Assembly (NCBI GenBank): GCA_016206635.1
Contig: JACQRF010000101.1
Location: forward strand, 1 to 5,507
Direction: 5' to 3'
Origin: Candidatus Omnitrophota bacterium
GTDB lineage: Bacteria > Omnitrophota > Gorgyraeia > 1-14-0-20-64-10 > JACQQZ01
Length of the DNA stretch: 5,507 nucleotides
The notes under the pieces were generated by a model. It had not been told where the DNA came from, did not search any database, and saw only the letters and a program-made list of their open reading frames with translations. The stretch's first letter is position 1, and each line of letters starts with the position of its first letter. Shown one piece after another: positions 1 through 5,507 of this stretch. The translations under genes were made by a program, and so were the position numbers.

Positions 1-1
1 G

Positions 2-298
2 CGCTTCATTCAATACTGCTTGCTGGGAACCACGATCATATCAGAAGATTCCTGGCGGAGGTTTGACGATCGAAGTCTGAGTGGTGTCGAGTTCCGAAAG
101 CCTTCCGTGGCCCCCGGCGTCCTCTACCGCGACGACCTCGCCGTCTTCCCGACCAAGCGGGTCAAGGCCGTCCGCACCACCCCCGGCGGGACCGCGCGCT
201 ACACCTCCTCTGAGTTTTTTGACGGGATGGACTGTTTGTTTCCGCGGTTTTATTCTCCCTTGACGTTTGCGACTTTATCAATATACTATTGCACATAA
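2..298 (+). CDS. Unrecognised short open frame with coding composition, 5' end off the window; possible gene remnant
   Basis: The frame is open from the left edge to a TAA at 296-298, about 98 codons. I do not recognise the product and assign no function. Seen directly: in the 43 codons at 86-214, G/C at the first, second and third positions is about 65, 56 and 93 percent, the usual pattern of a real high-GC gene; the peptide there includes GVLYRDDLAVFPTK and ARYTSSEFFDG. The flanking parts of the frame, 20-85 and 215-298, lose this bias, and the tail overlaps the promoter of the next gene. The only nearby in-frame starts are TTG at 20 and CTG at 23, and neither has a convincing ribosome binding site. 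It could be the 3' end of a gene with an atypical tail, a decayed gene fragment, or a real gene with a frameshift near the T6 run at 215-220. The compositional signal is good; the exact limits are poor. Confidence 0.35.
   Translation, partial: RFIQYCLLGTTIISEDSWRRFDDRSLSGVEFRKPSVAPGVLYRDDLAVFPTKRVKAVRTTPGGTARYTSSEFFDGMDCLFPRFYSPLTFATLSIYYCT
260..287 (+). promoter_or_regulatory. Sigma70-type promoter of the beta-barrel gene
   Basis: The -35 box TTGACG (260-265) and the -10 box TATACT (282-287) each match the consensus at five of six bases and are separated by 16 bp, inside a conspicuous AT-rich dip between GC-rich segments. The predicted transcription start is near 294, leaving a 5' leader of only about 22 nt before the ATG at 316. 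That start lies downstream of the in-frame ATG at 289, which argues against 289 as the translation start. Inference from motif match only. Confidence 0.6.
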
Positions 299-302
299 CC
301 CC

Positions 303-309
303 GAGGAGG
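303..309 (+). promoter_or_regulatory. Shine-Dalgarno site deciding the start at 316
   Basis: GAGGAGG lies 6 nt before the ATG at 316, an optimal spacing. It selects this codon over the in-frame ATG at 289, which has no such site and would place nine extra residues ahead of the signal peptide. Confidence 0.75.
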
Positions 310-315
310 CACACC

Positions 316-1134
316 ATGACGTGGCGCAACGCAATCGGAATCGGGATGGTCGGCATGACGGTGTGCGGGGCGGCCTGGGCTGCGGAGTCCGAGTCGCCTC
401 GCCATCAATGGGAGATCGGGCCGGAGGTGTATTACTTCCGGTACAAGGAGCCGGACGTCGCGGTGAAGTTTGACGGGCCGATGTACGGGCTGGTCGGGTC
501 GTACACCTATCGCCATGCCAATCGGCTGGCGCTGCAGGCGGACGGCCGCGGCGCGTGGGGCCTCGTGAGCTATACCGGCTCCGGCACGCTCGATGACATT
601 CAAGACTGGACCTTCGAAGGCCGCGCGACCATCGGCTACGACCTTCCCGCGCAAGACGACCGCCGACGGCTGACGCCGTTCTTCGGGGTCGGCTACCGCT
701 ATTTGAATGACGATTCATCCGGGAAAACCACGTCCACCGGCGCCGTGGGGTACGAGCGCGAGTCGAACTACCTGTACAGCCCGATCGGCCTCACGTTCAC
801 CGCGCCGCTGGGCGCCTCCGGCTGGACCGTCGGCGTGAGCGGCGAGTACGACCTGTTCTGGCGCGGCTGGCAGATCAGCCACCTGGAGGACGCCGATCCA
901 AGCTTCAACACGGTGGAGAACACGCAGCGGCACGGCCACGGCGCCCGGGGCCGCCTCCTGTTCGAGAAAACCGGCGAGCGGGTCACCTGGGTCATCGCGC
1001 CGTTCATCCGATGGTGGAGCATCAAAGACTCCGAGAATGCCAACATCACATTCTCGGGGACCATCGTCGGCTATGGCTACGAGCCCAAGAACGACACGAT
1101 CGAGGCGGGCGCCACGATCAGCGCGCGCTTCTAG
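316..1134 (+). CDS. Outer-membrane beta-barrel protein with signal peptide
   Basis: A 272-residue secreted protein predicted to form a beta-barrel in the outer membrane; its substrate or role is unknown. Residues 1-22 form a typical Sec signal peptide: Trp3-Arg4 near the N terminus, a hydrophobic core, and an AWA cleavage site before Ala23. The mature part alternates aromatic/hydrophobic strands with polar loops, for example VYYFRYKEPD near residue 38, PMYGLVGSYTYRH near 55, FFGVGYRYLNDDSS near 122 and GYERESNYLYSPIGLTF near 145. It ends in Phe (ISARF), the usual terminal residue recognised by the BAM assembly machinery. It resembles the generic outer-membrane barrel proteins of Proteobacteria and relatives (inference from memory of the YKEP, YLNDDSSG and YERESNYLYSP patterns). 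It has its own promoter and stands alone on this strand, convergent with the ald operon. A porin or a structural barrel are alternatives. Confidence 0.85.
   Translation: MTWRNAIGIGMVGMTVCGAAWAAESESPRHQWEIGPEVYYFRYKEPDVAVKFDGPMYGLVGSYTYRHANRLALQADGRGAWGLVSYTGSGTLDDIQDWTFEGRATIGYDLPAQDDRRRLTPFFGVGYRYLNDDSSGKTTSTGAVGYERESNYLYSPIGLTFTAPLGASGWTVGVSGEYDLFWRGWQISHLEDADPSFNTVENTQRHGHGARGRLLFEKTGERVTWVIAPFIRWWSIKDSENANITFSGTIVGYGYEPKNDTIEAGATISARF
1131..1134. other. CTAG shared by the stop codons of two convergent genes
   Basis: The plus-strand barrel gene ends with TAG at 1132-1134, and the minus-strand ald gene ends with TAG reading 1133 to 1131. The palindrome CTAG therefore supplies both stops, and the two coding regions overlap by 4 bp tail to tail. 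No intrinsic terminator can lie between the genes, so any termination signal must sit inside the opposing coding sequence. Confidence 0.9.
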
Positions 1135-2249
1135 TTGCCGGGGACGCCGGGGGGCACGGTCACCGGCAGCTTGAAGGTTTCGGCGAGCGCGGGATAGACG
1201 ATCTGGCCGTCCAGGATATTCAGCCCGCGGGCCAGCGCGGGGTGCCGCTGGAACGCCTCGCGGGCGCCGTGATCCGCCAACGCCAGGACATACGGCAGCG
1301 TGGCGTTGGTCAGGCCGTAGGTCGAGGTGATCGGGACCGCCCCCGGGATATTCGTCACGCAGTAATGGACGACCCCCTCCTCAACGTAGACCGGATTCGA
1401 GTGCGTCGTCGGGAGCGAGGTCTCAGCGCTGCCACCCTGGTCAATCGACACATCCACAAGCACGGTGCCGCTGCGCATCCCCTTCAGGTGAGCCCGCGTG
1501 ACGAGCACCGGCGTCCGGGCGCCGCGGACCAGTGCGGCGCAGATCACCAGGTCGGCGTGCCGCAACGCGTCGCTGATAGTGTGCTCATTGGACACGAGCG
1601 AGACGACATTCTTCGGCATGATGTCGTCGAGGTACCGCAGCCGGTCGAGATCAATATCCAGCACCGTGACCATCGCCCCTAACCCGGCGGCCACTTTGGC
1701 CGCGTTCGCCCCCACGACGCCGGCCCCGATGATCGCGACGGTAGCCGGGGTCACCCCCGGCACGCCGCCCAGCAGCAGCCCCTTCCCTTTCGTCGGCTTC
1801 TCGAGGTACTTGGCCCCCTCCTGCACTGCCATGCGCCCAGCCACCTCGCTCATCGGGATCAAGATCGGCAGCTGGCCTTTGGCATCCTCGACCGTTTCGT
1901 AGGCCACGCAAGCGGCGCGGCGCGCCAGCATCGCGTCCGTCAGCGCGCGATTCGCCGCGAAGTGGAAAAATGTGAAGAGGAGATGCCGCGGCTCAATCAG
2001 CGGGTATTCGTCGGGGGAGGGTTCCTTGACCTTGAGGAGCAACTCGGCCCGGCGGCACACGTCGGCCGCCCCGGCGGCGAGCTGCGCCCCGGCCGCGGCA
2101 TAGGCGTCGTCGGAGATCTCGGAGCCCAGCCCGGCGCCCGCCTGCACGACGACCGTATGGCCCCGGCGGCGGAGCGCGGCCACCCCGGCCGGGACGAGGG
2201 CGACGCGGTACTCGTACTCTTTGGTTTCCCTAAGGACGCCGACGACCAT
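1131..2249 (-). CDS. ald: Alanine dehydrogenase (L-alanine:NAD+ oxidoreductase)
   Basis: Cytoplasmic enzyme interconverting L-alanine and pyruvate plus ammonia with NAD+/NADH, linking nitrogen and carbon metabolism. The 372 residues match the usual family length of about 370. The N terminus (GVLRETKEYEYRVALVPAG) is the family signature. The residues known in characterised alanine dehydrogenases fall at their standard positions: Arg15 and Lys75 (in VKEP) for substrate binding, catalytic His96 (FFHFAA) and Asp270 (VSIDQGG). The Rossmann loop GAGVVG is at 175-180, and Asp198 (TVLDID) gives NAD preference over NADP. The family segments MSEVAGRMA (133-141) and STYGLTNATLPYV (309-321) are intact. 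The ATG at 2249 is the family start; it lies 20 nt inside the end of the PilZ gene and has no clear Shine-Dalgarno sequence, so coupled translation is likely. It is the last gene of the operon. Nothing is missing or broken. Confidence 0.95.
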   Translation of the reverse strand: MVVGVLRETKEYEYRVALVPAGVAALRRRGHTVVVQAGAGLGSEISDDAYAAAGAQLAAGAADVCRRAELLLKVKEPSPDEYPLIEPRHLLFTFFHFAANRALTDAMLARRAACVAYETVEDAKGQLPILIPMSEVAGRMAVQEGAKYLEKPTKGKGLLLGGVPGVTPATVAIIGAGVVGANAAKVAAGLGAMVTVLDIDLDRLRYLDDIMPKNVVSLVSNEHTISDALRHADLVICAALVRGARTPVLVTRAHLKGMRSGTVLVDVSIDQGGSAETSLPTTHSNPVYVEEGVVHYCVTNIPGAVPITSTYGLTNATLPYVLALADHGAREAFQRHPALARGLNILDGQIVYPALAETFKLPVTVPPGVPGN

Positions 2250-2610
2250 TGGCCCGCGTGAACATGGCGTCGAGGACGAACTCGGCGATGGCCCGGTGAT
2301 CGTCGCGTCGGACCTCGGTAAAGAACACGGCCAACTGGTGCCGCCAACGATCCCCGGACGCGCCGGCGGGCGCCGGCTGGCACCGCACGACCACCCCGGC
2401 GCAATGCACCAGCCGCTGGGGCAGCGCCAGATCGATCGCCACCTTCGTCATGGGTGGCACGGCCCGGTCTACCCAGCAGAGCGTGCCGCCGCAGCTGACA
2501 TTGATAGTCTTGGTCGCCAGCTGCTGCTGATCGGCATTGACCCGGATCTTCAGCGCCCGGGCAATGCGGGGATATCGCCGGTGCTCACTCGTGGTGGTTG
2601 GACGCGTCAT
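2230..2610 (-). CDS. PilZ-domain protein, predicted cyclic-di-GMP receptor
   Basis: A 126-residue single-domain soluble protein. It carries both c-di-GMP-binding elements of PilZ: an RxxxR motif at Arg11-Arg15 (RRYPR) and a D/NxSxxG motif at Asn37-Ser39-Gly42 (NVSCGG), separated by one beta strand as usual. The remainder (IDLALP near 59, VVRCQ near 74, LAVFFTEV near 93) fits the PilZ beta-barrel, followed by a C-terminal helix and a basic tail. Ligand binding is inferred from the intact motifs. There is no output domain, so it probably acts by protein-protein contact with an unknown partner. Its ATG overlaps the TGA of the upstream hydrolase as ATGA, and its own end overlaps the ald start by 20 bp. 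Co-transcription with an HD-GYP phosphodiesterase supports a c-di-GMP role. Confidence 0.88.
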   Translation of the reverse strand: MTRPTTTSEHRRYPRIARALKIRVNADQQQLATKTINVSCGGTLCWVDRAVPPMTKVAIDLALPQRLVHCAGVVVRCQPAPAGASGDRWRHQLAVFFTEVRRDDHRAIAEFVLDAMFTRANGRRRP

Positions 2611-3485
2611 GGCCTCCCGAACCCCCGTTCAAAAATCGCGGCGATCCGCTGCGCGTATTCCGACTCCCGGTACGACACGCTGGTCACGTGCCCCGCCTCC
2701 GGCACGACCCAGCACGTTTTTGGCTCGCCCGCCGCGGCGCACAGCGCGCGGGCATGCGCCACCGGGATGCTGGTGTCGGCCTCGCCATGGATGATGAGCA
2801 CGGGCCGCGGCGCGATCCGCCGGATCGCGCGGACCGGATCCAATCGGGCCAACGGCGTCCGCAGGGTCACCGCCAGACATCGCGCCGTCACCCACCCGAA
2901 CGGGATCTCAGGAAGATGATACATCATTTGCTGGTACCGCGCCACCATCGGCCCGAGCCAGGCATAGCTGGAATCGCTCACGACGACGCGGATCCGGGGA
3001 TCATCCGCCGCGGTCAACAATCCGACCGCCGCCCCCATGGAAATCCCCAGGTAGCCGATCGGCAGCGCCCGCAACGACGCATCGCGGGCGATCGCCTCCA
3101 GCATCGCCTGGACGTCGAGCCGCTCCCGCCGCCCAAACGTGCAAATCCCGCCACTTTCCCCGTGCCCGCGGAAATCCACGCTCACGACGGCGTAGCCGAG
3201 GCGATAGAGCATCGCCGTGATCGCCAGCGGGTCGGCCCGGCACGTCCCGTAGCCGTGCTGCACGATGACGACCCCGCGCGGGGACGGCGGGAGGAGGCGC
3301 CAGCCGGCCAGGCGGACCCCGTCCGCGGCGCGGAGCGTCAGCGAGTCAAACGGCAGGTGGAGATCGGCCGGCGTAAGGGGAAGGCGGAACCTCGGCGGGT
3401 GGGTGGCCCGGTACCCGACCAGCAAACCCCACGCCAGACTGCCGGCCAGTCCGACCAGCAGCAGCCGGACCAGGAGCCACGTCAC
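2607..3485 (-). CDS. Membrane-anchored alpha/beta hydrolase (serine hydrolase), substrate unknown
   Basis: A 292-residue protein of the alpha/beta hydrolase fold. Residues 3-24 (WLLVRLLLVGLAGSLAWGLL) form one hydrophobic segment, an N-terminal signal anchor, so the enzyme is probably membrane-bound. The catalytic triad is visible: nucleophile Ser149 in GISMG (147-151), Asp237 in HGEADTSIP, and His266 in EAGHV. The oxyanion region is QHGYG (76-80), and DFRGHGESGG (104-113) is the conserved loop after strand 4. An esterase, lipase/thioesterase or acyl-peptidase-like activity are all possible; sequence alone does not choose among them. I place the start at GTG 3485, 1 nt after the stop of the upstream HD-GYP gene. 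The frame stays open for another 52 codons upstream, but those lie over the HD-GYP coding region and read as Ser/Pro/Arg-rich shadow. The gene ends in an ATGA overlap with the PilZ gene. Confidence 0.85.
   Translation of the reverse strand: MTWLLVRLLLVGLAGSLAWGLLVGYRATHPPRFRLPLTPADLHLPFDSLTLRAADGVRLAGWRLLPPSPRGVVIVQHGYGTCRADPLAITAMLYRLGYAVVSVDFRGHGESGGICTFGRRERLDVQAMLEAIARDASLRALPIGYLGISMGAAVGLLTAADDPRIRVVVSDSSYAWLGPMVARYQQMMYHLPEIPFGWVTARCLAVTLRTPLARLDPVRAIRRIAPRPVLIIHGEADTSIPVAHARALCAAAGEPKTCWVVPEAGHVTSVSYRESEYAQRIAAIFERGFGRP
2613..2618 (-). promoter_or_regulatory. Closely spaced Shine-Dalgarno site before the PilZ start
   Basis: On the minus strand GGGAGG ends only 2 nt before the ATG at 2610, closer than the usual 5-9 nt. 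No later in-frame start exists before the essential RRYPR motif, so 2610 is the likely start, with ATGA coupling to the upstream gene compensating for the spacing. Confidence 0.4.
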
Positions 3486-3486
3486 G

Positions 3487-5507
3487 TCACGCGTGCAACA
3501 GTTGGCGGGTGTCCATCGGACGGTTGACGATCGCACCGTTCCGGTAGGCCCGCAAGAAGGCGTCCACGACGGGGGGGTCGAACTGCGTGCCGGAGCACGC
3601 GGCGATCTCCTTGAGGGCGACCGCGTCGGAGAGCCGGGCACGGTACGGGCGGTCGGTCGTCATCGCGTCGAAGGTGTCAGCCACCGCGATCACGCGGGCC
3701 ATGAACGGGATCTCGCGGCCGCGCAGGCGGTCGGGATATCCCTTGCCGTCGAACCGCTCCTGGTGCGCCTTCACCGCGGCCGCCACCTCCTCCAACCCGC
3801 GGATCGGCTGCAGGATGACTGCCCCGATCACCGTGTGATCCTGCATTTTCTTGAATTCCTTGACCGTCAGCTTGCCTTTCTTATTCAAGATCTGGTCGGG
3901 GACGCCGATCTTCCCCACGTCGTGCAGGAGCGCCGCCATCCGGAGCGACTCTTTAAACCGGGAGATCAGGCGCATCTCTGGGTGATCGCCCATTTCCTCG
4001 GCGATCGCCATCGCGTACGCCGTGCACCGCTCCGTGTGGCCGTGCGTGTAGGGGTCGCGGGCATCCACGGCGGCCGCCAGCGCGATCGCCGTGTGGATGA
4101 ACATCCGGTGCTCCTTGTCGTAGAGCCCCTGGATCTCCTGCATCCGACGGTAGAGCTGCTCGTAGAGGTTCGCGTTCTCAATGGCCACCGCCGCCTCGTT
4201 CGACAGCGTGGCGAGCAGGTCAGTGTCTTCCTCGGTGTAGCGGTCCCCCGACAGCTTCTCCCCCAGCACGAGGATCCCCAGCAGCCGGCCGCGGCCAAAC
4301 GTCGGCACGCAGACGCGGGCCTGCAACCGCTCCATCTGCCCCTGGATCCCCTCGAGCGTCCCGCGCAGCACGGTCTTGCGCGGCGCGGCCCGCTCCTCCC
4401 GCAGCCACCGCTCGACCTCCTCCGCCACGAGCACTTCTTTCTTCTCGTCGAGCCACGCCACGAGGGGATTTCCCGGGGCCAGCGTGATCGCGGGATCCAG
4501 CTTGTGGCGGCCGCGCGCGACGCGGACGCGGAACTCGCTGCCGTGGAACAGGATCGCCACATGGGTCACCCGCAGATGGCGGCTGACGAAATGCGCCATC
4601 AGCCGGAGGAGGTGATCCACGTTCGCCACCCGCGCCATCCCCTGCGACGCGGCCTTGAGCGTCCGCTGGTACTCGTGCCGGCGCTGAAAGAAGAACTGAT
4701 CGGTCACCCGCCGGAGCCAGGAGTCGAGCGGCCGCAGCGTGGCCACGACGACCGACAGGGCGATCATGCACATCCACAGCACCCGGCGGTCCAGCGACTG
4801 CGAGCCGTAGAACAGCCACTGCCCGAGGAAGACGACGACCATGACGAACAACCCGACGACGACGCTATAGAGGGCGGCGTACAGCAGCGTGTTTTTGAAG
4901 ACGACGCGGAGATCCATCAGCCGCCAGCGCAGGACGGCATACGCCATGATGCAGTAGAAGAGGATCAAGAGGGACCCGATCGGCGGGATCCGCACGCCGT
5001 AGACCAGCGGGTAGGCGGTGCTGTAGCAGCCGAACCCGAGGAGCGAGGCGACGAGCACGTACTTGATCTGATGGCGGCGCGCCCCGAGCTGGCGCCGGTA
5101 CTCCGCCCACAGCACCCAGAACGTGTAGAGGAAATATCCCGCCGAGATCGCCAGGAACGCCGCATACGCCGGCCCCGGGACCATGTAGAAGCGGAAGCCC
5201 AGTTTCGGCTGGACGTCGGCCACCAACCACGGCGTCAGCGCGAGCACCCCCAGCAGGCCGGCCACGACCCGGCTGCCGGTCATGACCCGGCGGCCCGGCG
5301 CCGGCCCGTCAATCAACGCCAGCGTGAAGCGGAGGAACGCGATCGGGATCACCGTCGCCCCGACGTGCGCCAGCCGGGCCCACGCGAGCGCCTGGCCGCG
5401 CGCCGGGGTCAGCAGCATGAGCGCCGAGCCGATGCTCCAGCCGCCGAGTCCCAGCGTCAGCACCATCCAGCTCCGAGTAGTGACCCCGGTCCGGTTGCGC
5501 CAGAACA
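3487..5507 (-). CDS. Membrane sensor with GAF and HD-GYP domains, predicted cyclic-di-GMP phosphodiesterase (5' end beyond window)
   Basis: Predicted to hydrolyse cyclic-di-GMP in response to a membrane or GAF-bound signal. The frame stays open past the Met codon at 5466 to the right edge; the added residues (FWRNRTGVTTRSW) resemble the loop after the first helix of 7TM histidine-kinase sensor regions, so the true start is outside. Numbering from Met5466: about eight hydrophobic segments (near 2-21, 33-52, 64-83, 98-120, 135-155, 163-180, 195-219, 228-244), a linker, a GAF-like domain about 282-434, a short helical linker, then HD-GYP about 455-645. Visible metal ligands: His477 (HGHTER), His515-Asp516 (LLHDVGKIG), His544 (MQDH), His568 and Asp597 (VADTFDAMT). 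The GYP motif is at 576-578. The usual HHE is HQE (568-570). No kinase H-box or ATPase domain is present. It is the first gene seen of the operon that also encodes the hydrolase, PilZ protein and Ald. Confidence 0.92.
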   Translation of the reverse strand, partial: FWRNRTGVTTRSWMVLTLGLGGWSIGSALMLLTPARGQALAWARLAHVGATVIPIAFLRFTLALIDGPAPGRRVMTGSRVVAGLLGVLALTPWLVADVQPKLGFRFYMVPGPAYAAFLAISAGYFLYTFWVLWAEYRRQLGARRHQIKYVLVASLLGFGCYSTAYPLVYGVRIPPIGSLLILFYCIMAYAVLRWRLMDLRVVFKNTLLYAALYSVVVGLFVMVVVFLGQWLFYGSQSLDRRVLWMCMIALSVVVATLRPLDSWLRRVTDQFFFQRRHEYQRTLKAASQGMARVANVDHLLRLMAHFVSRHLRVTHVAILFHGSEFRVRVARGRHKLDPAITLAPGNPLVAWLDEKKEVLVAEEVERWLREERAAPRKTVLRGTLEGIQGQMERLQARVCVPTFGRGRLLGILVLGEKLSGDRYTEEDTDLLATLSNEAAVAIENANLYEQLYRRMQEIQGLYDKEHRMFIHTAIALAAAVDARDPYTHGHTERCTAYAMAIAEEMGDHPEMRLISRFKESLRMAALLHDVGKIGVPDQILNKKGKLTVKEFKKMQDHTVIGAVILQPIRGLEEVAAAVKAHQERFDGKGYPDRLRGREIPFMARVIAVADTFDAMTTDRPYRARLSDAVALKEIAACSGTQFDPPVVDAFLRAYRNGAIVNRPMDTRQLLHA

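Noticed and set aside
289..315. Earlier ATG at 289 as start of the barrel protein
   Set aside because: It lies at or before the predicted transcription start, has no Shine-Dalgarno site, and would add a basic stretch before a signal peptide that is complete from 316.
1120..1129. Perfect palindrome AGCGCGCGCT near the end of the barrel gene
   Set aside because: It is explained by in-frame codons (Ser-Ala-Arg-Phe) in GC-rich sequence and has no spacer or T-run; likely chance.
1136..1168. Inverted repeat TGCCGG...CCGGCA just after the convergent stops, considered as a terminator
   Set aside because: The stem is only 6 bp with a 21-nt loop, lies within ald coding sequence, and no T-run follows on either strand.
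1011..1682. Plus-strand open frame of about 223 codons across the barrel gene end and ald
   Set aside because: It spans the ends of two well-supported genes out of frame and has shadow composition rich in Arg, Gly, Asp and His; no start site or motif.
2598..3527. Long plus-strand open frame of about 309 codons
   Set aside because: It is opposite the hydrolase and PilZ genes, which carry clear catalytic and binding motifs; its translation is rich in Arg, Pro, Gln and His with no motif, as expected of an antisense shadow in high-GC DNA.
3486..3641. 52-codon upstream extension of the hydrolase frame starting with ATG at 3641
   Set aside because: It lies over the HD-GYP coding sequence in another frame, is rich in Ser, Pro, Arg and Thr, and puts junk ahead of a natural signal anchor. 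GTG at 3485 fits the operon junction.
1..5507. tRNA, rRNA, CRISPR, insertion sequence or defence system
   Set aside because: No tRNA-like cloverleaf, repeat-spacer array, terminal inverted repeats, transposase motifs or known defence-gene motifs were seen on reading both strands; the coding density is explained by ordinary genes.

Overview
The window is GC-rich with strong G/C bias at third codon positions, and it encodes a secreted outer-membrane beta-barrel protein, so the source is a high-GC Gram-negative (diderm) bacterium. The style of the sensor protein and of alanine dehydrogenase recalls Nitrospirota, NC10-like or deltaproteobacterial genomes. That placement is only an impression, as no phylogenetic marker is present.

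Layout. Positions 1-298 hold a short open frame on the plus strand, open at the left edge. Its middle part (about 86-214) has clear coding composition, but I do not recognise it, and its tail runs into an AT-rich promoter. The promoter (TTGACG-16 bp-TATACT, 260-287) and a good Shine-Dalgarno sequence (303-309) drive a plus-strand gene at 316-1134 for an outer-membrane beta-barrel protein with a signal peptide. Everything else lies on the minus strand and reads right to left as one tight operon: a membrane sensor with multiple TM segments, GAF and HD-GYP domains (3487 to beyond the right edge, 5' end missing), a membrane-anchored alpha/beta hydrolase (2607-3485), a PilZ-domain protein (2230-2610) and alanine dehydrogenase ald (1131-2249). 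Junctions are a 1-nt gap, a 4-nt ATGA overlap and a 20-nt overlap, so translational coupling is likely. The convergent barrel and ald genes share their stop codons in a single CTAG tetranucleotide, with no room for a terminator between them.

Function. The operon joins a predicted cyclic-di-GMP phosphodiesterase fused to a sensor module with a predicted cyclic-di-GMP receptor (PilZ). A plausible reading is that a membrane or redox/small-molecule signal changes local c-di-GMP, and PilZ reports it. The roles of the hydrolase and of alanine dehydrogenase in this circuit are unknown and may be no more than co-transcription. There are no RNA genes, mobile elements, CRISPR arrays or notable repeats that I can support. 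I see no clearly new defence or biosynthetic system. The most interesting points are the domain architecture and the HQE variant of the HD-GYP enzyme, and the shared-stop convergent gene pair.
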